Counted from the first letter of the stretch, positions 11,597-25,899 are shown. The stretch: 64,000 nucleotides of DNA from Apostichopus japonicus (GCF_037975245.1 NC_092563.1:26850960-26914959), one strand, 5' to 3'. The notes: generated by a model not told the origin, from the sequence alone. Numbers and translations: made by a program.

Positions 11597-11999
11597 CAAC
11601 CAACACCATAACTTTGGCCGCAAACATATATAGATAACGTCATACCGTGTCCGAACAATGCACGGTTTGAAATGCCATTGTTGTTGTAATACGATTTAAC
11701 GACTTAAAATCAACATCCTTATATGAACAAGGTTTTGGGGTTATCTTAACAAAAGATATTCTCTGTATACAGACTATAGCCAGACTATAGTCTGGCGTTT
11801 ATATTACAACCAGGAAGTAACAACTTATTGGCTAAGGAATTGCTTAGTCACACATATTCAGAGCGTTCTTGCGCAAAAAAAGAACCCTAGATAGCGGTTA
11901 TTGGCTAACGCTCAAACTGTTCAGTTTAAGGAATGTCACGGTTGGGGAAATACCGGTAATGTTTGGGTACTTTACACCTTTAGCCTATAACATTGCATG
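11597..11999. other. Intergenic DNA, nothing recognised
   Basis: Apart from the short direct repeat AGACTATAG near 11771-11790, nothing interpretable is seen. Confidence 0.4.
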
Positions 12000-12004
12000 T
12001 AGGA

Positions 12005-12440
12005 CTTAAGTCAAAGTCAAATCCATAGCCAAATCTTATGTCAAATCCATTATTTGGTCTGGTACATACAACACCAACCTTAACAATCTTATAATACTTC
12101 AAAAGGCAGCCATTCGCCGCATAACACACTCAACCCCACGTGAGTACACCAGTCCCCAATTTAAGAAACTCAATAAAATTGCACGATCTCAATAAATTTA
12201 AGCTAGCATTATTTGTCTACAAGACCTGGAATGGATTTCTACCAGCTGCCTTTGACTATTTTTTAACCAGTTACAGAGATGTACATAATCATTACACGAG
12301 GCATGCTAATCATGCCCACTTTACTCTCTACAATACCACCATTGGAACTTTAAGCCTACAAAACCATGCAACAAAAACATGGAATATTCTAACGAACGAT
12401 TTAAAGAATAAAAAGTGAGTCACATCCTTTAAGAAGTGGT
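12005..12440 (+). pseudogene. LINE reverse transcriptase C-terminus, broken
   Basis: Translation across frames gives WSGTYNTNLNNLIILQKAA, IRRITHSTP, then KFKLALFVYKTWNGFLPAAF, YTRHANH and TKTWNILTNDLKN. This is the order seen at the C-terminal end of CR1/L2-like non-LTR retrotransposon polyproteins (LQKxAIR, LxLFVYK, TR, WNxL). A stop near 12196 and another at 12417 show it is dead and 5'-truncated. The sequence after it runs into short (TA)n at 12552-12570. The exact clade is uncertain. Confidence 0.7.
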
Positions 12441-12904
12441 TATGTAAGGAAATAATAGCTAGTGACTGGCTACTACCAAATTATACCTGTATGTAATTAC
12501 TACATAAATAATGAACATTTAAGTTGTATTTATATTAATGTATATGTGTTTATATATATATATATATATTCCCCTTTTCTTTTCTTTCTTCAGGGAGTCT
12601 TCCACACTGTTAAGCTTTTAAGCTTTATGGACGACTTCCCTACACTTTGTACTTTTGTGGTAAAACATATTTAAAAAAAAGTAATAATAAGTTTCATTGA
12701 ATTTTCAGTCTACTCACCAACATATTAGACCTTTCTAAGCCCATCAACTTAGAGAAAGCCCGAGAGTGTAATATTAAGGAGGCTATAATGGGTGCATGCA
12801 AACGTCTAAAATTCTCACCCAATCCCAAGCCGTGGTTTCTGCTAAGCTTGGTTGGAAAAAATAGCTTTACAGTCAAATATTGCAGCATCATCTGCATATT
12901 GTGG

Positions 12905-14170
12905 AACAGTGCAGTAAACCCTGTACGTTAAAACAGGTATACAGTAGAACAATACAATAAAACCTTACATTAAAACATATACAGTAAAACAATACAATAA
13001 AACAATTACAGTGAAACAGTACAATAAAACATGTACAGTAAAACAATACAATAAAACCATTACAAAACAACATGAACAGTAAAACAGTGCAGTGAACCCT
13101 GTACGGTAAAACATGTATAGTAAAACAATACAATAAAACAATTACAGTTAAACAGTACAATAAAACATGTACAGTAAAACAATACAATCAAACCATTACA
13201 AAACAACATGTACAGTAGTAAAACAGTGCAGTGAACCCTGTACGGTAAAACATGTATAGTAAAACAATACAATAAAACATTAACAGTGAAACAGTACAAT
13301 AAAACATGTACAGTAAAACAATACAATAAAACCATTACAAAACAACATGTACAGTAAAACAGTGCAGTGAACCCTGTACGGTAAAACATGTATACAGAAG
13401 AACAATACAATAAAACCATTACATTGAAACATGTACAGTAAAACAAAATACAATAAAACCATTACAATACAACATGTATAGTAAAACAGTACAATAAAAC
13501 AATTACAGTAAAACATGTACAGTAAAACAATACAATAAAACAATTACAGTAAAACAGTTAAACAGTACAATAAAACATGTACAGTAAAACAGTAAAATAG
13601 AACAGTACAATCAAACATGTACAGTGAAACATGTGCATTAGAACAGTACAATAAAACCATTACAATTCAACATGCACAGTAAAACAGTACAATAAAACAA
13701 TTACAGTAAAACATGTACAGTAAAACAATACAATAAAACAATTACAGTAAAACAGTTAAACAGTACAATAAAACATGTACAGTAGAACAGTAAAATAAAA
13801 CAGTACAATCAAACATGTACAGTGAAACATGTACAGTAGAACAATACAATAAAACCTTTACAGTAAAACAAGTACAGTAAACAGTACAATAAAACAGTGC
13901 AATAAAACCTTTATAGTAAAACAGTACAATAAAACATGTACAGTAAAACAATTCAATGAAAAATTAACAGTGAAACATGTACAGTAAAACAGTACAATAA
14001 AACCTTTACAGTGAAACATGTACAGTAAAACAGTACAATAAAACATGTACAGTAAAACAAGTACAGTAAAACAGTACAATAAAACATGTACAGTAAAACA
14101 ATTCAATGAAACATTAACAGTGAAACATGTACAGTAAAACAGTACAAAGAAACCTTTACAGTAAAACATC
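12905..14170. repeat. Minisatellite, ACAGTAAAACA family
   Basis: About 1.27 kb of tandem, irregular units built from ACAGTAAAACA, ATACAATAAAACA, ATTACAGTAAAACA and AACATGTACAGTAAA modules. Modules of about 14-22 bp are combined into higher-order blocks: the block containing CAGTGAACCCTGTACGGTAAA recurs near 12910, 13090, 13228 and 13364. Several frames are open on the minus strand (Met-Phe-Tyr-Cys repeats) only because of repeat composition. Confidence 0.93.
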
Positions 14171-14407
14171 ACGTTTATTTTCAATTCAATATAATTTCAA
14201 TCAATCAATCTTAAAATGCAACTTTTACAAAGAGATGAGAATAAACATATTGAGAACATCAATATTGACAATAAATAACATGAAAGGGGTATTACATCAC
14301 AACGAGTAATACAATAGAGCAGTATATACAGCGGAAAGATAATCGAATGATTGAGGAGACCTCTATAGAAAACTTGAAGACTGATAGAAGTCCCCGGAGA
14401 GGATGGT

Positions 14408-14465
14408 AAACAAACACACACGCGCGCGCACACATGAGCGCGCACACACACACACGCACACAGAT
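14408..14465. repeat. (CA)n/(CG)n microsatellite
   Basis: ACACACACGCGCGCGC followed by GCGCGCACACACACACAC, an alternating purine-pyrimidine tract of the kind that can adopt Z-DNA. Confidence 0.85.
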
Positions 14466-14671
14466 AAAAAGGATGGGAAATGGTTAGACATACAATGGAG
14501 GTCCATGGACATACTAAGAAAGCAGTGGGGACCCATGTGCAGTAATGAGTGTCCGTGCGTCTCACGGACAATCATTACTAGGATACAGTGTCCGCTTTGC
14601 GTGAATAGACCCCTACCTATCACCCATTCCACTATTCTTCCACATCACTATACGAACCCGGCTACAGGGAA

Positions 14672-14990
14672 CTACAAAAAATAAGACGGATGAAAGACAA
14701 GAATTGTAAAGGAATACTTATATAGCAAAGGAGCTTTGTAACAAGTTTTAAAGTTAGCAATGGTATGTACAGATTTGAAACGCTGGTCACTCATCAAGTT
14801 CCAGATCTTAGGACCTTTGAAACAGGTACAAAGCTGAGAGAAATTCAAACGATTTACCGGAATGCGGAGAGAGAAATTTGCTGAATCTATAGTGTTGTGG
14901 TTCGGTACGGAATAACGATTGAAGAAAAGAGGTTGAGACACTTATGAAGAGCCCGCTTAATACATGTTTGGAACATTAGGATGTAGTCCG
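14672..14990 (-). pseudogene. LINE C-terminal fragment
   Basis: The minus-strand frame reads NHNTIDSANFSLRIPVNRLN, CTCFKGPKIWNLMSDQRF and TIANFKTCYKAPLLYKYSF. The FKGPKIWN block followed by a short FK(x)nLL segment is typical of CR1/L2-type LINE C-termini. No upstream RT domain is visible, so this is a truncated remnant. Confidence 0.55.
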
Positions 14991-15289
14991 ATGTATGTTG
15001 ATGTCCTAAATGTTGAGAGTGTTGAATTTCACGAAAAGAGAATTACTGTGTGACAGAGGGGGACCTCTTTGTAGGTCTAATGTAATGCACTGCTTTTTTC
15101 CCCCGAAGAACATGAAGTTTCTGCAGTCGCGAAGGATAGCTGTTGGCCCGGGCGGAATTATTGTAAGAATGGTTAGGTGGGATGATGATATTATAAAATA
15201 GAATCGAGAATTCTCTTTGGCAGGTGAAATCACGCACGGTTGAGAATACCGAATCCTTTAGAAACCTTGCAGCACATATGATCAATATG

Positions 15290-15405
15290 GTGTGTAAAGT
15301 AAAACATGTACTGTCGAGCAATGCAGAAAATGGACGTGTATATAGTAAAGCAGTACAGTAAACCAGTAAAATAAAACATGTATAGTCAGTCAAGCAGTAC
15401 TAAAG
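15290..15405. repeat. Diverged fragment of the ACAGTAAAACA minisatellite
   Basis: Contains GTAAAACATGTACTGTC, AGTAAAGCAGTACAGTAAACC and AAAATAAAACATGTATAGTC, clearly related to the array at 12905-14170 but about 1.1 kb away and decayed. Confidence 0.7.
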
Positions 15406-16137
15406 GCTTTATTTTGATTACGCGGAAATGTACTTTGTCAGAATGCGGCCTTTATACCTTTCTTATGGCAATATTATACAGGAAGGGCACCAGCTAATCA
15501 AAAGTTTTTATTATCAACTTGAAATCCGACCTGGTGTTTGTTCAATGATAAACAATCGATGTTTGTATCCCTATAGATATCTTACAGAATTACCTATCAT
15601 TCATATAACAAGCATTTTTGTCGTAGAGATGAACTATATCAGTACTTTTGTTTCCACATGAAATGGAATAAGAATAAAAGCTTCCCTAGACGCTTCCCCT
15701 CCCCCAGCCTCCCCCACCCTCCCCTTCCCGAAGTGTAATTGGCAATGCTACACTAGCTACTTGAATGTAACAACATTATAACGTCATTACGAGTTCGAAT
15801 CAACTCAAATACTAAAATATAGACATCGCGTCTGTATACCCGATAAGGCACAAACTGAGGCCTCCCCCCCCCCCCACGCCCATTTTGGAAGTTGTAGATC
15901 CGGAGGTGCATGGCATTTGGAGGCTCATGTAGACCCAAAAGCTTATCAAGTTAAACGAAACTGGGTTTAGAAAGCCGTCGATGTTTGACTTGAAGTAATA
16001 TTTTTTATATCGAATCAGGAATCTGAAATGGTAAGATATTTCATATTTCGGCGCCACTCTGCTTAGGACTTTTGACTTATCAGTGTCTACTTCACAAGTC
16101 AAGAAAGCAAACAACACTGAAGACGTTCCCATTTTGA

Positions 16138-18540
<2,403 letters not shown>

Positions 18541-19254
18541 TCACCATTTACAGTCTCACAAATCTTCAAGTTAGAATAAATATTTACTTCCCTTAAAGCA
18601 AGAAAACTATAGGGTTTAGTTCTTTGACAAGAATTTAAATCTATTAGGTATATGCAAAAGCATCTCAATATTTTACGACTTATGATGGCTTTCTGATGTG
18701 AGTCGTATAATTCATTATTTTGCTAGCAAAATTGTGAATTGACTACATTTCTTAGTTTCTATCACTGTGTGGCCAATAGTTAAATTGATGACATTTGATA
18801 AATGATCTTTCGCCGTCATTTTGCAGCCAAAAAAATGTTGAATTTTATGCTTCTTAGAATTAAGATTTTTGACATTTTGTCGTAAATTGTTTCTATATTA
18901 ACCGAACAATTACTAATTTTGTTGAAAATTGTTACTATATTAACATATGGCGTTTAAAAAATTAATTTTGTTTCTGGTGGTGGACCCCAGACTCCCCTAC
19001 ATAGGGGTCGGCCACAATAAACCAAGTGCAGCCACCCAACCCCTCTTCATAAAATCTTTCCAATAGTTGAGGCTATATATATCGATGACCTCATATGCGG
19101 AACCTCTCTCATATAGCCTTTTATCGCCTTATTTTGTGGTTTCACTGTTAGCTCTGGAAACATGTTGCACTTTATTTGCTGTGTCACCATCTTGAGAAAT
19201 AAATAGCCTGGTTTTGTGGTGAAGTGAACAATGGTACAGAATAAGAAGAACATG

Positions 19255-19391
19255 TATATAAGGAGTCGACATTATTGCCTTCTGACACAAGACACCATCA
19301 ACAGAGGATCGCTTGACATCGAGAAGCTAAACAAGAGCTTAAGTTTCAACAATCTTTCGCAGATTCACCGTCAAAAAAAACAACACACAAG
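19255..19391 (+). promoter_or_regulatory. Gene A TATA element and non-coding first exon
   Basis: TATATAAGG at 19255-19263 precedes a predicted start site near 19285-19290 (GACACAAG). The first exon runs to 19391, where ACACAAG is followed by the consensus donor GTAAGA at 19392. It contains no ATG in a useful frame. The next exon begins at 20203 after TTTGCATTGCAG, five bases before the start codon. The right arm carries the same arrangement, and the decayed copy at 16.6 kb lacks exactly this TATA region. Start-site position is an inference from TATA spacing. Confidence 0.65.
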
Positions 19392-20207
19392 GTAAGATTT
19401 TGACTTCATTTTATATTGATTTTATTTAAGTTGAATTTGACTTTGTTATTATTATTATTATTATCAATATTATTATAATAATTATCTTTTATAATTTTTT
19501 TTCTATGGCACTATTTTATACTTCTTACCCTATGTTTTAAATTTTAATGATGTATTGACTATGTTTAGCGTCAGAATATGAGACTAATTACACATACTTG
19601 CTTAAGTTTTTTTCCAATGTATGTAAAAAGAGATTTTGGAGAAGTCTTGGAACATATCGAAATTGAAAGTATCTTCCTGTTTTTTTGTGTTTTTTTTTGT
19701 GAAGTGAAATTGTATACTCAAGGCACCAGAGCGTCTTTCTTTAGTGTAGTATACGTTTCAATTCGCACGTTAATTAAAATCCCATTTAAGACCGAACCTT
19801 AAATATAAGGTGACATAAGACAGAAATTTCTAGATTTTTTTTGATATGTGGTTCTACTGATCTTTTAACGTCTCCTTTGGTTTTCAAAATGTTCAATGTA
19901 TTTATTTCAACCATAAGTCTAGACTGCTCCTTTAAAATAACTTGAACTAATTGGTTGTCTATAGTTTGGTTGAAACAATGTTCCTAAGCATACTCGTTGG
20001 GATAAAGTATTGCTTTTTGAGAATTTGCTTGCATTGAAGTAGGTAGTACGGCTGCTATTATTTATAAATTTATGATATTTTTTTCTCTCTCATGCTATTC
20101 ATACCTAATGTTATTATAATTAAGTATCAACAGTTTATTATTCGTATCACATTTAGTACTTACTTTGATGGTATACATTGTGTCGCCTGTTTTGCATTGC
20201 AGTTGCC

Positions 20208-22900
20208 ATGGATACTGTTTTCCTCGTAGTCGTCACGTGCCTGAGCTTCCTAAAGTTGTCTACGGGCCAATTTCCAAACTTTAATCCACAAGAGAGAAAC
20301 CTCACAGTAAAAGGTAGGATCTTGATTCTTTAGAACTAAGTCTATGTAAATGCAGAATCTTGATTCTTGATTCTTTAGAACTATAACTCTCTGTAAAGGT
20401 AGGATCTTGATTCTTTAGAACTAACTCTATGTATAGGTAGCATCTTGATTCTTTAGAACTAACTCTATGTAAAGGATAAACAGTTAACGCTTTTGCATAT
20501 AATCTTCATTTCAAAAAATCTTCAAAATATATTACCAAATTATATGCATCAGACTCAGTCATATTTATTCATTCATTCATTCATTTATATTTGTTTTAAT
20601 CACGTATTGTGTACATAGACTAAGTACGAAAAGTACATCAAAGTTAAAGGGAAGTAAACTAAATATTCTTGAGGGCTTAACAAATAGAATACTGCCTGAA
20701 TGAAAAGCATAAAAAGAAAGAAGAAAGAAATAACCGTGGCCTTATAATAAATACACGGCTTGATATATGATAATACAATAGCCCTTGGTACAAAACTTGC
20801 AAGAATTAAGTTCTGTGAAGTGTGAAGTGTGAACGTGAATACAAGTTATTGTTATTGCCCGAGTTAATTTTTCGACAATTCCGTCGATATTTAAAGGATA
20901 ACCTTAGGCTGAGTTTTAGCCTTGATGTGCTATAGACCAGTAATAATAGGAGGAAGATCAGCAAAAGTTATGTTTGTTTGTTATAAATAAAAAGGTTTTC
21001 AAGATATTCAGATTTAATATATGCTAAATGTCTGTAGTGCTCCTTTTAACGATAAATTGATGTTGATATCGGTTCCTAAATGTAAATGTGAATAAAGATC
21101 CATTGTTTTAGAAAGTCCAACTTGATATTGACAACACAACAACCTTGTATGATTATGATTACGATTACGATTATGATTATGATTATGATTATTGATGACT
21201 TCCGCCCAGGTTTCCCTAATGTAAATTAGCAGATCTGTTTACCTGATGAATAAATTATTTAGATTCGAAAGGCATATGCTTGACCCTTTGCTAGATTTCA
21301 AACAAACTTGTAAGATGAGTTTAATGTTCCTGTAGATATCACCCCTTGTATAGAAAACTATCAAATGATGACAATAGCATCTGCAACCCAGTTTTTTATA
21401 CGTTCATCAGGTGTGATTCCATACCCCCCCCCCCTCCTTCCGCGCCCTCTCCCCAACCACACGCTCACCTACTCTCCCGGGCTCACTATAACACCTATAG
21501 ATATATACCTGAGGTAGCCTATAGGATTCATATAACATTAACGAAGCCTAAACTTGTCAGTGTTATATATTACATTGTTTCATGCTATAACTCTCTCACT
21601 CTCTTCCTATAACATAGGAAACTGCCAAAGCTGTACTGGATCCACATATGAGATACCCTGTTTCGGTGACAGCAATTGCTGTATCTATTCATCATATTTC
21701 TGTGATACCATCATTGACTGTCCAAATGGCTTCGACGAACAACCTCATATCTGCGCCAACATATGGAAAAGTAAGTAGACCGTGGTACGGTCACTATTGT
21801 TGTTTGCACTGATGTCAAGTAGCATGCAATGTATACTCCACCCCCCCCACCCTTCAACACCAACTCACCCCCACCCGTATAGATGCGCAAATCGTTTGTA
21901 GCTATAGTAACTATGCCGCTTTCTCCTATAGAATGTTGCATTCGTATGGGACGTTACCTTATTACAATAATATAATAACTTGTTTTTAATTGTAAATTAG
22001 TAGATAATGTTTACCGGGCGAGTTCATGATTTTGGATTCGAAAGGTATATGCTTGACTCTTTGCTAGATTTCAAACGAACTTGTAAGATAGATCTAACGT
22101 CAATTTCGATATTACCCCTTGTATAGTTAAGTATGACGTTTCACGTTTCATTCGCATTCATTCTAGCAACCTGATCAGTCTGAACACACACACATCCACA
22201 CACATACACACACACAGACAGACACAGAAAGAGAGAGAGAGAGACAAATGAAATCCTTTACCCGAAAAATGAAATCAGCCCATATCATATAAAACGCAAA
22301 AATATTAATTCACGTTATAGCAACGTTAAGACCGGTTTCACCTAAACAGTTTGCACAGTATAATAATGTCTTTCCCATCGTTTCTAAGAAATAGCTCGTC
22401 AAATTATTAGGAAACATCCTTCGTTCGTCAATGATGCTAAGTAACCACACGCAAGCTTTATTCGCCGATACGTAAGCCTACTTAGAGTGCCCATGTACGT
22501 AAAAGACTAATGTAGTCATGGCAACGGTATCAGGTGATTCGCGCGCAGTATGGTAGGGCCATATCACGCTTAACTATCCCCCTCAATCCGTCGCCCATAC
22601 CCCGGCCTTGTTCTTAATATAAACTTATTCTTCGGTTCATTATTTTACGTTTTTCGTATTTGTTTTATTTCCTCAGCGACTTGTGACAAGGAAGCGAAAT
22701 TTAATCATGTCAAACCCTTTGAACTTGCTCAATGTGATGACGGAATGTGTATAACGGAGTGTGACGTATGTGATGGTTATTATCTTGATTGTACAGACGG
22801 CTCTGACGAAGACCCAGAACTCTGTAACTCGGACTCCAGGCCAGCAATCCAGGGCGACTGCACCCAGTTTCGTCAGGGATACCCTATCCCAGACGAATAA
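20208..22900 (+). CDS. Gene A: small secreted protein with two LDLa modules
   Basis: Predicted join is 20208-20313, 21618-21770 and 22677-22900 (160 aa), with GT-AG introns in phase 1. Residues 1-20 are a hydrophobic signal peptide beginning MDTVFLVVV. An N-glycosylation sequon NLT is at 31-33. Module 1 (about 38-81) has the Cys pattern of an LDL-receptor class A repeat, with core CDTIIDCPNGFDE (64-76). Module 2 (about 89-136) has GMCITECDVCDG and the canonical calcium-binding acidic box DGSDE (127-131). Extra cysteines (38/41, 56/57, 115, 148) could form added disulphides. LDLa modules usually bind calcium and mediate protein-protein contacts. No transmembrane or enzymatic segment is seen, so an extracellular binding role is likely but the partner is unknown. 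Paralogues B, C and D share the exon plan. AATAAA overlaps the stop (22899-22904). The start is chosen because it opens the signal peptide directly after a good acceptor. Confidence 0.85.
20314..20480 (+). repeat. Tandem repeat duplicating the exon 1 donor region
   Basis: About four units of roughly 40 bp (ATCTTGATTCTTTAGAACTA plus TCTATGTAAA) follow the coding exon. One unit repeats the splice-donor context, GTAAAGGTAGGATCTTG near 20393-20410, matching the real donor at 20309-20321. Gene B has about three units (38700-38826), so copy number varies between the paralogues. Confidence 0.8.
21147..21193 (+). repeat. (GATTAY)n short tandem repeat
   Basis: About eight hexamers alternating GATTAC and GATTAT in intron 1 of gene A. 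The inverted counterpart is at about 37985-38025. Confidence 0.85.
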
Positions 22901-23139
22901 TAAACCAGTAATAAATTGTAACCGAAAAGTAGACAAATAAATTAACAAAAATATAAACAAATAAATAAATACATAATCATATTCTGTAATTATTGTTTGC
23001 AGTGTACTATGAATGACGTGCAGGTGGTTGGATGTATGTGTGTGTGTGTGGGGGGGGGGGGGGTACACGGACGTTGTTTGGTCCCTGTCCTCTGAAGACT
23101 GTTTTATTTGGAAGAGGGAATGGGAACAGAGAATTTGAA

Positions 23140-23660
23140 GTCTAACTAGTTAGGGTGTGTGTATGTGGAGGGGAGGGGGGTATGTCCCCTTTCTCTTTTA
23201 TTTTGGATGTGGATGTTTCTTCTCCTCGAACACAGAGGGTCACTTTTGCTTCAAGAGCAATAAGTGTATTTGGCGCTGATCAATGGAATAAATTACCTAA
23301 CCATGTCAAACAATCTGAGAATCTTGCAATTATTAAAAGAAAACTCAAAACATATTTATTTCCTGGCTAATCACTAATATACTCAATTTTTCAAATTTTC
23401 AATATTTGTATTCATTATATTTCATATTTTTGAATTTTCTTTGAGATTTTATTTAACATTTTGCATTTTCTATTTTTCTCTTTGATGTTCATAACAATTG
23501 TATATTTTTGTACATTCATCTTGTACATTTTTCTACGCCATTTGATATCTTATTTCCTTCTGAATGGTTTATTCTTTCTTTGTATTTTGTTGTTAAGCGC
23601 AACTGAAAACTTTGTTGGGGTTGCGCTATATGAAATTCAATAAATAATAATAATACCAAG
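23140..23660 (+). mobile_element. 5'-truncated LINE, C-terminus plus 3' tail
   Basis: The frame at 23155-23370 ends SRAISVFGADQWNKLPNHV then KQSENLAIIKRKLKTYLF. The A-x-x-x-WN-x-LP-x-x-(V/I)-(K/R)-x-(S/A)-x-x-L-x-x-(F/I)K-x-x-L-K-T-x-LF block is typical of LINE C-termini. It is followed by a 3' region with GGGGTTGCGCTATATGAA and a tail AATTCAATAAATAATAATAATA, a common LINE 3' end. An inverted copy lies at 26500-27030, so this insertion predates the duplication of the arms. Confidence 0.7.
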
Positions 23661-24227
23661 CACTGATCTTTAATAAAGCTATAGTGAAGTCCAAAATTAC
23701 CTGATATCAATTATTCCTTAACAGTTTAAATTTGTGATAACTTATTTAAGGTAATTCTAAGAGGAATATATTGCAGATAATTTAGATTTCTTTCGTATAC
23801 AAATATTGAGATAGAACATGAACGTAGCAGGAACAGATATGAAAATGGCCCATGGATTGTTGAAAAATGCAAGATGTACAACAAGGTCCCAATTCTGACG
23901 ACAAATATTACCCCTCCCCAACCCTGGGGATGTCCATGATCATTGTTGAACTATAACGAAAGGACACAGACCAGCAAATGACCGCCTTTTGGATAATTAC
24001 AATCTCTGTTAGTTTGCTGCTCCGTTTGATGTGATAATTTACCCAACTTCAAACGGTCAATTGGGCCCTCTATAACCGTACATATGTAAAGGTAGAACGC
24101 CCAACACTCGTCACGTGAATGGATAACGCACTCTTCGGCAAAACGGACAAGGCTCCTCCCCTCCCCACCCCCCTCCCCTTCTCCCCGCCTCCTCGTGCTC
24201 TGATCACGGCTGAATTATATGTATGAG

Positions 24228-24231
<4 letters not shown>

Positions 24232-24315
<84 letters not shown>
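24232..24315. repeat. (AT)n microsatellite at inner arm boundary
   Basis: AT dinucleotide run starting exactly where left-arm homology stops (GAGTCTCAT). A second (AT)n run (25837-25896) lies close to the inner edge of the right arm. Confidence 0.95.
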
Positions 24316-24316
<1 letters not shown>

Positions 24317-24399
24317 TATATACGCATGATGAAATGTTCCACGTGTTGGGTAGAAATAATAGTAGAAAAGATGAGGACAACATGTAATGCCTTTAAATC

Positions 24400-25832
24400 C
24401 AACATAATATTTAGAATAGAATAACTAAACGCTACACAAATTTTCGGACACCCTTCGTCAGGTGTATAAAGAGTGATTGAAATCACGTTAGTCCACCGTA
24501 AGCCCCAGACTGCTCAAAGTGCTTGAACCCGGAAAGAAAAGCCATATCCCTATTGAGACCATGACAGTGTGAACGTACTTTAAGGATCAATTCGACTTCC
24601 TTCAAGTTTCTTTTATTATGGTCAGACAAATTACCCAGGAGTATGGCAAACTTAAGACAGTCGATATTGTGTTGTGGAAGATTAAAATGTTCAGCCACTG
24701 GAAAACTGGCTTTGTTGAGTCTGATTGTGCTTTTGTGATTATTAAGTGGTAAACGAAAGCGAGTGAAGGTTTGGCCCAACGGCGGCGGAACCGGGTGGGC
24801 ACACTAGGCACGTGCCCCCCCCCCCCCCACTTTTCCTCAGGTTAGAAATGTGCCCTTTTTCTACATAAAAATTGAGGTGTCTCAAGTTAGCAAGAGGCTA
24901 GGGAACCAGAATGAACACTTGGGAAAGGCCGTTTGCGGCCATCTGAGGGGTTTATAAAACCAAAAATTTTCTTCTACGCTCCGCGCCAACCGAAGGTGGC
25001 GCTCCGCTCAGATAGTCGTGCATACAACTTTGCAAATCTTTGCTACGCCCCTGACTTTTAATGAATTTCTGTGGGTCAAACTCAATGCTATTTCGAATGG
25101 AAAAAATTGTTAAGATATAAACAAGAAATAATGTCTAATTCGGAAGATTCCTACACTAGCAACAAGCATGATATCACCTCATTTTGTCTCAAAAGAAAAC
25201 TTGTTTCCCAATTTGCACATTGGATATTACAGTACTAGTATGCATATTTTCTTTGAGGGGGGGGGGGGCCTTGATGGAGTGATGTGTATACGCATATAAG
25301 ATAATACAATAAGAGTTATAAAGGGTAACGTACTAAATATAAGGCTGCATCCCCCCCCCCCCCCAGATTAAAAGTGCTTCCGCAGCCCTTGGTTTGGCCA
25401 ATGTATTGTATATCGGGACAGAGAACACAAGTGATAAGATATATCACAAAGGGAGTGTCACAATTGTAAGGACCTGGAAATAAACACACCCCTGAAGGAG
25501 AGAGCTGAATATCAGGGTCCGTCATCATGTGATGACAGACCTTACACCGGGGTTTACCACATTTAATAATCCCCTTGGGTTGGGGAGTGTCGGTGTGGGG
25601 TAAACGACTCCTAACAAGGATGTTACGTAGGCTGTGAGGTTGTCTTATAGCAACTACAGGGGGGGTTGATAAAAAATAAAAATGTCACCCATATCGTCAC
25701 CCAAGTTCAACGTGTTCCATTCATTTTTGACCAGCCTAATAAATGGATCGACCTGATCGCTGTGTGTAATGACGAATGGAACACGATGCTCTTTAAACTC
25801 CCTATGCTGACTTAGAAGCAGTTTCTCCCTGG

Positions 25833-25835
<3 letters not shown>
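24400..25835 (-). pseudogene. Penelope-like element 3' part with GIY-YIG endonuclease
   Basis: Reading down the minus strand: PFVITHSDQVDPFIRLVKNEW (about 25720-25790), then AIRQPHSLRNILVRSRLP, CGKPRCKVCHHMM (25530-25575), and the GIY-YIG-type segment FVIYLITC-CPDIQYIGQT (25390-25460). After an interruption comes FTRFRLPLNNHKSTIRLNKA, PVAEHFNLPQHNI, GLNRDMAFLSGF (24500-24775). This is the linker plus the GIY-YIG endonuclease domain of a Penelope-like retroelement. A frameshift in a homopolymer near 25665 and a 615-bp transposon at 24777-25391 inactivate it. The RT domain itself is absent. It fills most of the spacer between the inverted arms. A related fragment lies at 33541-33860. Confidence 0.82.
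24777..25391. mobile_element. hAT-like MITE inserted in the PLE endonuclease
   Basis: Imperfect inverted ends CAACGGCGGCGGAACC and, inverted, CAAGGGCTGCGGAAGC are flanked by the exact 8-bp duplication GTTTGGCC (24769-24776 and 25392-25399). The interior carries poly-C tracts and a CTCCGCGCCAACCGAAGG block shared with the other MITEs of this window. It interrupts the PLE frame between IGQT and FTRFRL, which gives an independent proof of insertion. Confidence 0.85.

Positions 25836-25836
<1 letters not shown>

Positions 25837-25896
<60 letters not shown>
25837..25896. repeat. (AT)n microsatellite
   Basis: About 60 bp of AT dinucleotides between the PLE remnant and the inner edge of the right arm. 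Confidence 0.95.

Positions 25897-25899
<3 letters not shown>

Noticed and set aside
12888-14184. Several minus-strand frames encoding Met-Phe-Tyr-Cys-rich repeats
   Set aside because: Compositional by-product of the minisatellite. There is no signal, domain or splice context, and the frames overlap each other.
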